Origin: a bacterium
GTDB taxonomy: Bacteria; Myxococcota_A; Bradymonadia; Bradymonadales; Bradymonadaceae
Length of the DNA stretch: 64,000 nt
Assembly: GCA_030427705.1 (NCBI GenBank)
Contig: JAUIBR010000006.1
Span: 62,001 to 126,000, forward strand
Direction: 5' to 3'
The translations under genes were made by a program, and so were the position numbers. Positions 11,412 through 20,182 of the stretch are shown here, in pieces. The notes under the pieces were generated by a model. It saw nothing but the letters and a program-made list of their open reading frames with translations, did not search any database and was not told where the DNA came from. Every line of letters starts with the position of its first letter. The first letter of the stretch is position 1.

Positions 11412-11499
11412 CTACTCGCTTCGCGAGGGTTATCTACTCGGTCTCGGGGTGTTTTCTACTCGCCCGGCGAGTGCTATCAACTCGCTATCGCACCGAGGT
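11412..11499. repeat. Hairpin-unit array B, four 22-bp units
   Basis: Units start at 11412, 11434, 11456 and 11478, each exactly 22 bp, most beginning CTACTCG and holding a short hairpin (CTCGC-TTC-GCGAG, CTCGC-CCG-GCGAG). The last unit ends with GAGGT at 11495-11499, which is the ribosome binding site of the gene starting at 11504. Confidence 0.85.
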
Positions 11500-11503
11500 A
11501 CAT

Positions 11504-14455
11504 ATGAGATTCCACAGACTTGTCTCCGTTGCTTTTTTGTTGGCAGCTTGTAGTTCCAACCCACAGCAGGCCGACAAACCGCTGGTCGAAGATCAGCCCG
11601 TCGTCGAGCCGCAGTTTCCCGAGCAGCCTGACCCTGGACCTGTGTTTGAGCGCAATCTGACGCCGCTCGAAACCGCGGTTTTGGAGGAAAAGAGCCTAAT
11701 GGCAGCGCGCATCCACAGCGATGGCAGCCATTCTTACGTGTCCGTACCGTACAGCTCCGGCCAACCCATCGAGTGGTGGGTGGAATCCGAGACCTATGGA
11801 CTGGCTGCGTACGACCACACTAGTAAGACAATTCTAGTGCGATTTGCAGGCGCGTTGCCGAAAGAGTTCAAGCTCCATGTGTGGACAGTGGCGAGGCTAA
11901 ACACGAGCCAGCGAGGGCCTACGGGGTATGAACGTCAGGTCCTCTTGGTTCGAACCGATGACGCGCAAAAGGAGCCAAAGCTAGCGGACGAATTCCGGTT
12001 GGCTGCCGCGGAGTGGATGAACCGGATGGCGTACGGACGCACTGCCGAGCCGTTTTTTGTGTACGCTTCGAATCGGCTGCGGTTGATTTCGGGCCGCGAT
12101 ACACAGACCTTCCGTCGTAACCGCACCAACGAGCTTTCCGAGCTCATGAATCTGTACTCTGGCTACACCAGCGTGCAGGAGACCCTCCAATATGATAGGG
12201 CGCTGCTCTTGCGCTCCGAAACACAGCGCGAGACCGTCGAACTTTCTGCGTTGCCCACAGTGCCTCTCGCACAGCATCCATGGCCCGAGATGATAAAGGC
12301 CCTCGGGAAGCAACCAGTCATCGAGCCGATGGCGAAGGTTGTGCCGCAGGACATGCTCTACGTTCACATGCACGACTTGCGCGACTTCGTGAAGATCGTC
12401 AAAGACCTCGATGGTTGGGTCAGCCCGTTGTCTCAGGCGCTTGAAGGCAATCCAGGTCCGCGCCATTTCACTGAACGCTATGAGACGCAGCTTGTCGTCG
12501 CTCGCACAGGCCTTGCGGAATCGTTAGGCCATCTGGCATCGGACGGCGTGGCTCTGACCCTTGGTGACCCGTTTCTTCGTGAGGGAACTGACGTTTCGAT
12601 GGTCTTCAAGGTTGAGAACCGGCAGGTCTTGTTGACCGCGCTGCAGAAGTTCGAAAACGACCTGAAGGCCAAACGAAACGACGCCACGGTGAAGGAGGCG
12701 GAACTCGATGGGGTCAAGGTTCGGATTCTGTCTACACCCGACGGGTATGCGCGGCAGCACCGCATAGAGCTTGGCGATCTGCTTATACTGTCGAACAGTC
12801 CCGCGGCGCTAAAGAAGTTCATTGCGGTGCACCGAAAGAAGGCGAAGTCCATCGCAGATGGTGGCGATTTCAAGTACATGAGGACGCTCTATCCCTTTGA
12901 TAAGGCGGCTGAGAGCGGCTTCGTATTTGTGAGCGATGCGTTTGTCGCCCACGCAATTAGCCCACAGGTCAAGATTGCCGAGGCACGGCGTTTACAAGCC
13001 CAGGCGGACCTGTACGCAGTGAATTATTCGGCACTTTTGTTTGGCTTGATGGAAGGCCGACAACCCAAGAACACCGAAGAGCTCGTCAAATCTGGCTACC
13101 TGATGAAAGACGAGCTCGCTCACAAGGACGGGACTCGAATTGCGTTTTCACCGCAGAAAGGCTCCAGCTCCGAGCTGGGTACGGTCGCGTTTTTGAAACC
13201 CATCGGAGAGTGGAACATTCAGAAAGTGACGGCGGCTGAGCGCGACGCGTACGCACGTTTTGTCGAGACCTACCAAAGCTATTGGAAACGCTATATCGAC
13301 CCCATTGCGGTGCAGGTAAAGCGTAGTGCGGACGGCAATGATCTGTCCGCAAACGTTCGAATTCTGCCGCTCATCGAAGAATCGGAATACGACGACCTGC
13401 TGCGATTGGTCGGCGAGCAACGCATCAAGCCTCCGCAGCTTCTGAACACTGCGGTTTGGGCATTCGGTGTGGGCCAAAATGCGTCGCTGCGTCGCGAAGC
13501 CGACCAGATGGCGCAGCAAATGTTGGGCACCGACAAGATCTCAGTCGGCTGGCTGGGTGATTGGGTGATGGTTGGCGTTGCTGACCGCAGCGGTGTCTTC
13601 GATATGGCGCTGGCCTCAGGTGTCATTCCAGAACATCAGTACCGGAACATGTCGATGAGTTCGGACTCAGATTTGCCCCAGGTGTTGAGCCGTCTTCCCA
13701 TCTTCGCGGCCGCGCACATCGACTCGCCGATCGTCCTGGCAAGCGTGTTGACTGGGATGAAAGCGTACGTTCAGCAGGCCGCGCCGAATATGATCGAATG
13801 GTCGCAGAGCGACACATATCGCGAGATCCCCATTGTCACGATCCAAGAGGGTTCGCAGGCGGCGATGGGAACTCGTTTTGGGCTCAAGATTCACTATGCG
13901 ACGGTTGGCGATGTGTTTCTGGTGGCGTTCGACCGCGCCACATTGGATCTGCAGATCAACCAATTGCTTGATGGCAAAGGGCCCGGTTCCGTGGCGGGTA
14001 CAAGCACGTTGCCCACGCCCGACGACATCCAGACGACAATGCACTTCAACTTCCGAGAGATGGACGGCTTGAGCTGGGGTGCGAAGACATTCCTCGGCGT
14101 ACTCGAATCGGGCGCGCGTGATAACATCGACACAGCCCGAAGCTCGTACTTCGCTCTGCACTATGGGTTGGGCCGCAATCTGGCGAAGGCAGACGTTCGC
14201 CGCATGGGACTGGCATACCTGGGGTATGAGCCACGTGACGTGCATGGGAACGGCTTCGAAGTGTCCGAGCGTGGGCGAATTCAAAGCGTCAGCTACGGCG
14301 GGCCGGAAGGCATCACGCTCCCGCCCATTCCTTCAGACGGTCCGGTCGCGGCCTTTGTAGAGCGTCTTCGGTCGCTCGAGTTTGGATTGGGTTTTTCAGG
14401 CCAGACGCCGCATCGCGGCCTGTTTGGGACCGTCACGGTCCGCACTACAGATTAG
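11504..14455 (+). CDS. Large predicted lipoprotein, function unknown
   Basis: 983 residues. The start at ATG 11504 gives a clean lipoprotein signal (MRFHRLVSVAFLLAAC, Cys16) and has GAGGT just upstream. An earlier in-frame start at 11471 would add residues encoded by the hairpin array and is rejected. The mature part has alpha/beta stretches such as MLYVHMHDLRDFVKIV and repeated sections that look like DUF3352-type periplasmic proteins, though that assignment is tentative. No catalytic motif is seen. The lipoprotein at 45615 has a similar look (IVIEVHPREVLASL), so the two may be distant relatives. Its 3' end overlaps the convergent parE by 11 bases. Confidence 0.8.
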   Translation: MRFHRLVSVAFLLAACSSNPQQADKPLVEDQPVVEPQFPEQPDPGPVFERNLTPLETAVLEEKSLMAARIHSDGSHSYVSVPYSSGQPIEWWVESETYGLAAYDHTSKTILVRFAGALPKEFKLHVWTVARLNTSQRGPTGYERQVLLVRTDDAQKEPKLADEFRLAAAEWMNRMAYGRTAEPFFVYASNRLRLISGRDTQTFRRNRTNELSELMNLYSGYTSVQETLQYDRALLLRSETQRETVELSALPTVPLAQHPWPEMIKALGKQPVIEPMAKVVPQDMLYVHMHDLRDFVKIVKDLDGWVSPLSQALEGNPGPRHFTERYETQLVVARTGLAESLGHLASDGVALTLGDPFLREGTDVSMVFKVENRQVLLTALQKFENDLKAKRNDATVKEAELDGVKVRILSTPDGYARQHRIELGDLLILSNSPAALKKFIAVHRKKAKSIADGGDFKYMRTLYPFDKAAESGFVFVSDAFVAHAISPQVKIAEARRLQAQADLYAVNYSALLFGLMEGRQPKNTEELVKSGYLMKDELAHKDGTRIAFSPQKGSSSELGTVAFLKPIGEWNIQKVTAAERDAYARFVETYQSYWKRYIDPIAVQVKRSADGNDLSANVRILPLIEESEYDDLLRLVGEQRIKPPQLLNTAVWAFGVGQNASLRREADQMAQQMLGTDKISVGWLGDWVMVGVADRSGVFDMALASGVIPEHQYRNMSMSSDSDLPQVLSRLPIFAAAHIDSPIVLASVLTGMKAYVQQAAPNMIEWSQSDTYREIPIVTIQEGSQAAMGTRFGLKIHYATVGDVFLVAFDRATLDLQINQLLDGKGPGSVAGTSTLPTPDDIQTTMHFNFREMDGLSWGAKTFLGVLESGARDNIDTARSSYFALHYGLGRNLAKADVRRMGLAYLGYEPRDVHGNGFEVSERGRIQSVSYGGPEGITLPPIPSDGPVAAFVERLRSLEFGLGFSGQTPHRGLFGTVTVRTTD

Positions 14456-14723
14456 TAGGGTCTTCACTTCCCAATATTCGGACGATGACGATCACCTCTG
14501 TGTCGTGTCGGTAGTAAACCGAGTAACCGGATACAACGGATCTTCGGTAACCCTTCACTACCGAAACTGGGGCGAGGTTAGGGAACTCCCGAATCTGAGC
14601 GAAACACGCCTCGAATCGGTCAATCAACACGTTGACTGAGGAGCCCCCGAATCTCATGCGTCCAAATTCCGCAATTCGTAGCAGGTCTTGTTCGGCCGCG
14701 TTGGTGAAACGCAGCTCTAGCAT
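14445..14723 (-). CDS. parE: ParE/RelE-family toxin
   Basis: 92 residues with the compact ParE pattern: helices around AAEQDLLRIAEFGRMRFG, then beta strands with GYRRSVVSGYSVYYRHD and VIVIVRILG. Family members poison gyrase (ParE) or cleave mRNA (RelE); the ParE-type partner next door favours the former. The ATG (14721-14723) directly abuts the antitoxin stop codon with no gap. Its 3' end runs 11 bases into the convergent large lipoprotein gene. Confidence 0.85.
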   Translation of the reverse strand: MLELRFTNAAEQDLLRIAEFGRMRFGGSSVNVLIDRFEACFAQIREFPNLAPVSVVKGYRRSVVSGYSVYYRHDTEVIVIVRILGSEDPTNL

Positions 14724-14954
14724 CTAGGAATCTCGAGCTGCAGCGAGAAGCTCTGATAAGGACTTGGTCGAAAGCCCACTCGTCTCGCCGGACTGTAACA
14801 AGTCAACGAGCCTCGTCTCTTCAGTTCGTTGCCGTTCACGAATGAGGTCCCGAATGACCTCGCTCTCGTTGCCGTAATCGCCTGATTCAAGTTGTTGTTT
14901 GAGCCAGTCATCTTGCTTGGAAGTGATTGAGAAACTTTTTTTGATAAGAGTCAT
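14724..14954 (-). CDS. parD: ParD-family antitoxin
   Basis: 76 residues. The N-terminal ribbon-helix-helix-like part (KKSFSITSKQDDWLKQQLES) followed by GNESEVIRDLIRERQR is typical ParD. The C-terminal tail would wrap the toxin. It is first in a two-gene operon with parE. An 8-bp inverted repeat overlapping its ribosome binding site is a likely autoregulatory operator. Confidence 0.87.
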   Translation of the reverse strand: MTLIKKSFSITSKQDDWLKQQLESGDYGNESEVIRDLIRERQRTEETRLVDLLQSGETSGLSTKSLSELLAAARDS

Positions 14955-14962
14955 GAGTTTTT

Positions 14963-14985
14963 CCTACTTAATCACAATAAGTAGG
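14963..14985 (-). promoter_or_regulatory. Inverted repeat upstream of parD, likely autoregulation operator
   Basis: Perfect 8-bp arms CCTACTTA and TAAGTAGG separated by 7 bases, centred 20 bases upstream of the parD start. The arm nearest the gene contains the AGGA of the ribosome binding site. ParD/ParDE complexes typically bind such operators; the assignment is inferred from position and symmetry. Confidence 0.6.
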
Positions 14986-14998
14986 AGGATAGCGGATT

Positions 14999-15319
14999 CT
15001 AAGCCGGGGCGATATCGAAGTCTGAATCAAGGAGTTGGTTTACTTTGTGGGTTGGCCAGACATTTGTGAGCCAGTATGCAGTTGCTGCTAGCCAGCCGAA
15101 GGTCAGCAGGGCGCCGACCCAAAGCACCTTCGCAAGTCCTTCGCGCTTCGACGTGATGACTTCATAGATGAACCAAAGCGAGAAGATGCCGACCGCGCCG
15201 TCGATAACCGACCGGGCTAACTCAATGCTCTCGAGAGGTACCCCGAAGAATGGTGAAAGAGTGATGATGAGTGACGCGACGAGGACGATTGCTGAGGTGT
15301 AAACGGCTGGCGTGTTCAT
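14999..15319 (-). CDS. Small membrane protein of unknown function
   Basis: 106 residues from the ATG at 15317-15319, which has GGAG six bases upstream. A start 12 bases earlier lacks such a site. There are three predicted membrane segments (SAIVLVASLIITLSPFF, GAVGIFSLWFIYEVI, VLWVGALLTFGWLAATAYWL) and a short acidic tail. No family recognised. It lies upstream of parDE on the same strand, 45 bases away. Confidence 0.7.
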   Translation of the reverse strand: MNTPAVYTSAIVLVASLIITLSPFFGVPLESIELARSVIDGAVGIFSLWFIYEVITSKREGLAKVLWVGALLTFGWLAATAYWLTNVWPTHKVNQLLDSDFDIAPA

Positions 15320-15457
15320 GATGTTCTCCATGTTGTGTTCAATATCGTTCTCGTACGCAGTTGCGGATCGTTGCGAAATTAGTTGAACTTTTTCGGATTG
15401 GTGGTTGGAAGACCGCCAAAATCTTGCTCAAACGGCCATCGGTGCGAGACTTCTCGC

Positions 15458-16573
15458 ATGGCGTTTGAGCTCGACATCGAACAGACAGGGGATGCTGCGA
15501 TTATCCGGCCTCGAGGCGACCTCGACTTGGACACAACGGCGGAGTTCTACGAAGCGTTGCGCAAGCTGTCTGGTAATAAATCGGTGACGAGCGCAACCTT
15601 GGAGCTCGAAGGGGTGGAGAGCCTGCATTCGACCGCGATCGCTGCGATGTCGCTCGGCGGCGAGATGTTTGCGGACGCCGGAAAACGCTTGAGCATTGGC
15701 AATCTGAGGCCGGAACACGCCGACGCATTGCGGATGATGCCGGCTCATCTAGGACGTCAGAGTTCCAAGGACCAACGTGGCTTCTTTGAGCGAATCGGTG
15801 ATGCAACAGTCGCAGGTTGGGAAGAGCTGCTGAAGCTGAACGAGCTCGCGTTTGACGCCGTGACCGTGGGCGCACTCAGCCTGATCGGTAAGCGTAAGAT
15901 GCCCAAAGGCTCCATCATCGAACAGGCCGTCCTGATGGGCGTTGACGCCTTTCCAATCGTGGCGTTGCTCGCCTTCCTTCTGGGGTTGATTCTGGCGTTT
16001 CAGTCGGCGTATCAGCTGCAACAATTTGGCGCCAACATCTACGTCGCCAACCTGGTTGGTATCTCGATGGTGCGTGAGTTTGGGCCGCTTGTGACTGGTA
16101 TCGTACTGTCCGGGCGGACAGGTTCAGCAATTGCGGCTGAGCTTGGCACCATGACAGTTCAGGAAGAGGTCGACGCCCTCAAGACTATGGGTCTCGATCC
16201 GTTGATTTTCCTGGTGCTTCCGCGTGTTACGGCGCTGATGATGGTGCAGCCAATGCTCACCTTGATGGCCGATTTCATTGGCATTTTTGGCGGGATGGTC
16301 ATCGGCACATCGCTGCTCGACCTCTCGGCGAACAGTTATCTGGAGCAGTCCATCCAAGCGATTCAGATCGGTGACTTCTTCAACGGCCTTTCAAAAAGCG
16401 TGGTGTTTGCCTCGATTATCGCTTTCACGGGCAGCTACACCGGCCTGAACATCAAGGGCGGAGCCAGCGGCGTCGGCATCGCCACGACCCGTGCCGTGGT
16501 GAGCAGTATCTTTTTGATTATCTTCGCGGACAGCCTGTTCACGATGGCGACGACGATCTCGGCCTTTATGTAG
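15458..16573 (+). CDS. mlaE: STAS-domain MlaE-type lipid ABC transporter permease
   Basis: 371 residues from ATG 15458; a longer frame from a TTG at 15383 adds unrelated residues and is rejected. Residues about 1-95 form a STAS domain (GDLDLDTTAEFYEAL, LHSTAIAAMSLGGEM), the role played by separate MlaB in E. coli. The rest is an MlaE/YrbE permease with the family block MVREFGPLVTGIVLSGRTGSA and several hydrophobic helices. Such permeases move phospholipid between inner and outer membranes together with an MlaF ATPase and an MCE protein. The ATPase gene is immediately downstream but on the opposite strand, overlapping tail-to-tail by 8 bases. No MCE-domain gene is seen here. Confidence 0.92.
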   Translation: MAFELDIEQTGDAAIIRPRGDLDLDTTAEFYEALRKLSGNKSVTSATLELEGVESLHSTAIAAMSLGGEMFADAGKRLSIGNLRPEHADALRMMPAHLGRQSSKDQRGFFERIGDATVAGWEELLKLNELAFDAVTVGALSLIGKRKMPKGSIIEQAVLMGVDAFPIVALLAFLLGLILAFQSAYQLQQFGANIYVANLVGISMVREFGPLVTGIVLSGRTGSAIAAELGTMTVQEEVDALKTMGLDPLIFLVLPRVTALMMVQPMLTLMADFIGIFGGMVIGTSLLDLSANSYLEQSIQAIQIGDFFNGLSKSVVFASIIAFTGSYTGLNIKGGASGVGIATTRAVVSSIFLIIFADSLFTMATTISAFM

Positions 16574-17366
16574 GGCGCGCGACCTCGAGCGATTCCAGAA
16601 CAGTTTCGCCCTCTTCTGCGTAGTCAGTTGGGATGCGGTGGAAGAAATTGTAGACCGCTTCGATAGGGCTTTCGCTGAGTTCGTCGACGGTGCCAATTGC
16701 TTGCACGACGCCATCGGCCAGCATGACCACGCGGTCGGCGAGTATCTTGATGGACTCCAGTTCGTGGGTAACGATGATCATCGACATGCCAAACAAACGC
16801 TGAAAGCGGCGCAGCGTCTGGTCCAAGCCAGCCGCCACGATCGGGTCCAATCCTGCGGAAGGCTCATCACAGAAGACGATTTCGGGGTCCAAGATTGACG
16901 CTCGAGCCAGGGCCACACGTTTGCGCTGGCCCCCGGAAACATCCGCCGGAAGGCGATGTTCAAGCCCCTTGATGCCGACCAATCCCAAGCGCTGTCGAAC
17001 CGCTTCCTGAATGACCGGCTCAGGCAGGTTGGTGTGCTGCCGCAAGGGTAGTGCGATATTGTCCATGTTCGTCATCGAACCGAAGAGCGCGCCATACTGA
17101 AAGAGCATGCCGGTTCGTTTGAGCACCTGCCGACGTTCCGTCGATGAGAGTGAATACACGTCATGTCCCAAAAGGCGGATTTCCCCCGAGATTGGGGGAA
17201 GCAACCCGACCATTGTTTTTAGAAGTGTGGACTTCCCGCAGCCCGAGCCGCCAAGAAGGGCAAGGATTTCACCGCGGTGAATCTCGAGATTGACGTCCTC
17301 GAGGATGACGGCGTTTTCGCCGTAGCCGCAGACCAGATCCTTGCATGTGATGACGGGTTCACTCAT
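16566..17366 (-). CDS. mlaF: MlaF-type ABC transporter ATPase
   Basis: 266 residues. Walker A is GGSGCGKST near residues 39-47. The Q-loop is in MLFQYGALF, the ABC signature is VSGGQRKRVALARA, Walker B is IVFCDEPSAGLD, and the H-loop is in IVTHELES. The C-terminal residues match MlaF-like proteins. It powers lipid transport with the MlaE permease. It is transcribed convergently to mlaE, unlike the usual same-strand operon, and follows a lipoprotein gene 44 bases upstream on its own strand. Confidence 0.93.
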   Translation of the reverse strand: MSEPVITCKDLVCGYGENAVILEDVNLEIHRGEILALLGGSGCGKSTLLKTMVGLLPPISGEIRLLGHDVYSLSSTERRQVLKRTGMLFQYGALFGSMTNMDNIALPLRQHTNLPEPVIQEAVRQRLGLVGIKGLEHRLPADVSGGQRKRVALARASILDPEIVFCDEPSAGLDPIVAAGLDQTLRRFQRLFGMSMIIVTHELESIKILADRVVMLADGVVQAIGTVDELSESPIEAVYNFFHRIPTDYAEEGETVLESLEVARPT

Positions 17367-17410
17367 GCGAATCAGATTCGCAAAATGTGCCCGTCTGGCA
17401 AGAAATCAGC

Positions 17411-19453
17411 CTACGGCGTGTAGGTCACCTGGCTTGCGTTGAAGTTCAGGTACATCCACCAGCCGTCGCCCAACGTCGGGTGAATGTCCATATCGCTGCC
17501 TGATGCGCAGTTGGTCGAGTAACCGCGAATCAGCGAGGCGATCGTGGAACCTCCGACCAGCGGAATGTCTGCAGGTAGTGTCACCGCTTCCGCATCGGCT
17601 TCGGTCAAGAATCCAAACACCAATCCGTTCGTCAACGAGGTCGCGGGGTTGCCCGAATAGGTGGCGCCTAACTGTGCGTCGTTTAGCGTCAGTGCGATGC
17701 CCGCAACTGTCAGCGTGATGGTCTGTGCTGCGGTCGAGAAGCATGGAGCGGTCGCCGTGTTCGGACCCGGTGTGTAGGGCCGGGTTGTTCCAGCGACCGG
17801 GGCAAGGCAGGTGCCAGTCGTTTGATTCGTGTAGCTCAGCGGAACCGCGGTTCCTCCCATCGTTGGTGAGCAGGACGTTCCGGCCATCGGCGCCGTGCAA
17901 TCCATCTCCTGGAATGTGACCGTGCCACCAGCGCCCGATTGATTTAGGGGTTGGAAGACCGCGCCAAGGCTCAAGTCCAGCAGTCCATCACTGTCGGCGT
18001 CGGTCTGAATCGCGTTTTGGAACAGTGGATTCACGCCGTCTTGCCCAAACGCGGTGTTCGTGATGTCGACACAGATGAAGACGTTCGCAAAGAAGTGAGG
18101 GTCGCGGATGTCCAGGTCATTGATGCGGAACACCGTCGGTGGCACCGCGCAATCCGCGTCCATCATGCCGGTGCAGCCAGATGGGCAGCAACCGTCACCG
18201 CTGATACAAGCCGTGATCGGAGCGTTTGTGCAGGCCAAGTCGCAGGTCGCTGCAGAACCTGTTGATGAGTCGACTGTACACGCAACATTGTCGTCGCACG
18301 TTGTTGGGCAGTTGCCGTCACAGGTCTCTGGCGATTCCACGATGCCGTTAGGGCAGATCGGCGCGCAGTCATCGTCGTTGTTGGCGTTGCATCCCGGGGC
18401 GCAGCAACCGTCTCCGTTGGTGCAGGCCGTGATCGGTGGGTACGTGCAGGCGACGTTGCATTGGTTCGGGTCGCCAGTGAGCACGTTGTTCGTGCAGGCA
18501 TTCTGATCGTCGCAGCTGGTGGGGCAGTTGCCGTCACAGGTCTCGTTGCCTTCGATCTGGCCATTGGGGCAGGTCGCGCTGCAGTCATTATCGTTGTTTG
18601 CGTTACAGCCGGGTGCGCAGCATCCATCGTTGTCCGTGCATGCGGTGATAGGCGTGTTTGCGCAGACGAGATCACAACCTTGAGCGGTACCCGACGAGGA
18701 ATCGGCTGTGCAGGCGTTTTGGTCGTCGCAGCTCGCTGGACAGTTGCCATCACATAACTCATTGCCTTCCACGACGTTGTTGCCACACATGGGTGTGCAG
18801 TCGTTGTCATTCGTCGCATCGCAAGCCGATGGGCAGCAGCCGTCATCGTTTACGCACATGGTGATGGCAGTGTTGGTGCAGACGAAGTCACACATCGTCG
18901 CGTCACCGGTGGATGTATCGACCGTACATGCATCCTGATCATCGCAGCTCGCTGGGCAGTCGCCGTCGCAGACCTCGTTTCCTTCCAACACGCCGTTGCC
19001 ACACGTCGGTGAGCAATCATTGTCGTTCGTTGTGTTGCAACCTGGTGCACAGCATCCGTCATCGTCTGTACACGCGGTGATGTTCGTGTAGGCGCAAACC
19101 GCATCGCACGTGTCGGCCGAACCGGATGATGCTTCGGTCGTGCATGCATTGGAGTCATCGCAGCTGGTGGGGCAATCGCCGTCGCAAATTTCGCTGCCTT
19201 CGACAACGCCGTTGCCACATTCCGCCGCATTCGTGTTGTTCGAGTTATTCGAGTTATTGGCGTTGTTCGAATTGTTGACGTTGTTCGCGTTGTTCGAATT
19301 GTTGGCGTTGTTCGAGTTGTTCGCGTTGTTTGAATTGTTGACGTTATTGACGTTGTTGCCGTTGTTGGTCTTGCTGGGGGCGACGTCGTCGCCACACGCA
19401 GCTGTTCCCACAAGACAGACTAATGCCGCCATCGTGAGCAGGTGCCGTTTCAT
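17411..19453 (-). CDS. Lipoprotein with Asn-rich linker and five Cys-rich repeats
   Basis: 680 residues from the ATG at 19451-19453, which gives a clean lipobox (GTAAC, Cys20); a longer frame adds 33 residues with no signal peptide. An Asn-rich linker covers about residues 28-75. Five repeats of about 70 residues follow, each with CGNGVVEGxExCDG, SCDDxNACT and DDGCC.PGCN signatures and about ten cysteines. The C-terminal domain of roughly 220 residues is beta-rich with a few more cysteines. This repeat type is common in myxobacterial surface proteins. No enzymatic motif is seen. It is the first gene before mlaF on this strand. Confidence 0.87.
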   Translation of the reverse strand: MKRHLLTMAALVCLVGTAACGDDVAPSKTNNGNNVNNVNNSNNANNSNNANNSNNANNVNNSNNANNSNNSNNTNAAECGNGVVEGSEICDGDCPTSCDDSNACTTEASSGSADTCDAVCAYTNITACTDDDGCCAPGCNTTNDNDCSPTCGNGVLEGNEVCDGDCPASCDDQDACTVDTSTGDATMCDFVCTNTAITMCVNDDGCCPSACDATNDNDCTPMCGNNVVEGNELCDGNCPASCDDQNACTADSSSGTAQGCDLVCANTPITACTDNDGCCAPGCNANNDNDCSATCPNGQIEGNETCDGNCPTSCDDQNACTNNVLTGDPNQCNVACTYPPITACTNGDGCCAPGCNANNDDDCAPICPNGIVESPETCDGNCPTTCDDNVACTVDSSTGSAATCDLACTNAPITACISGDGCCPSGCTGMMDADCAVPPTVFRINDLDIRDPHFFANVFICVDITNTAFGQDGVNPLFQNAIQTDADSDGLLDLSLGAVFQPLNQSGAGGTVTFQEMDCTAPMAGTSCSPTMGGTAVPLSYTNQTTGTCLAPVAGTTRPYTPGPNTATAPCFSTAAQTITLTVAGIALTLNDAQLGATYSGNPATSLTNGLVFGFLTEADAEAVTLPADIPLVGGSTIASLIRGYSTNCASGSDMDIHPTLGDGWWMYLNFNASQVTYTP

Positions 19454-19533
19454 ATTCGAAGCTCCAATAATTGTGTTGTCATACAAGCGTAACACAAACA
19501 GATCCAAAATCGAGAAGCTTCGTTTGTAGAGCC

Positions 19534-20181
19534 ATGAAGACTCTACAAACACTCATCATTGTACTCGCCTTGTTTACGTCGGCCGTAGCCACTGCCAACG
19601 ACTACGAACAACTGCAAACTCAGGCGGTTGAAGTGCGAAGTTCCGGGCCTACTGTGGACGAAGCACGCACTGCCCTCACTGAGGTCATCGTTTCGTTGAG
19701 CCAGGAATGGCTGGGCACCCGATGGGGTCTGGGGTTGCCGCAATCGTCGACACCACAGGAAGGTAAGATCAATTGCGGGACGTTTGTGGGCACCCTACTG
19801 GTTCACGCGGGTTTCGACGTAAATCACAAGAAGCTGCAGCGTCAGCCCGCCGAGCTGATCATCAAAACCTTCGCGGGCAAAGACGACATCAGGCGTTTCC
19901 GGAATCGGTCAATGGACGAGTTTGTCGAAGGCGTCCGTGAAATGGGCGATGGCCTCTACATCATCGGCCTCGACTTCCACGTCGGGTATCTACTGGTGGA
20001 GGGCGAGTCGGTGCGATTCATTCACGCGAGTTACGTGACCGAGACGGTCGTCGATGAGGACGCCGCAACGGCAGAGCCCATCGTCACCAGCAAATACCGT
20101 GTCGTGGGGCGATTGCTGACGGACGAGACCGTGAAAAAGTGGATCGCCAAGAAGAAGATCCAGGTGAAGGGGAGCTGGTAG
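19534..20181 (+). CDS. Exported protein with NlpC/P60-like cysteine peptidase signature
   Basis: 215 residues from ATG 19534. The signal peptide (LIIVLALFTSAVATA) has a likely AxA cleavage site near residue 21. A Cys in INCGTFVGTLL (Cys81) and a His in LDFHVGYLLV (His149) have the spacing and surroundings of the catalytic Cys-His pair of NlpC/P60 or related amidase folds, which cut peptidoglycan peptides or amide bonds. The family call is by motif only. The gene ends one base from the convergent sucB stop. Confidence 0.68.
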   Translation: MKTLQTLIIVLALFTSAVATANDYEQLQTQAVEVRSSGPTVDEARTALTEVIVSLSQEWLGTRWGLGLPQSSTPQEGKINCGTFVGTLLVHAGFDVNHKKLQRQPAELIIKTFAGKDDIRRFRNRSMDEFVEGVREMGDGLYIIGLDFHVGYLLVEGESVRFIHASYVTETVVDEDAATAEPIVTSKYRVVGRLLTDETVKKWIAKKKIQVKGSW

Positions 20182-20182
20182 C

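Noticed and set aside
11471-11503. Upstream in-frame start for the large lipoprotein
   Set aside because: It would translate the hairpin array and place residues before the signal peptide; the GAGGT before 11504 supports the later start.
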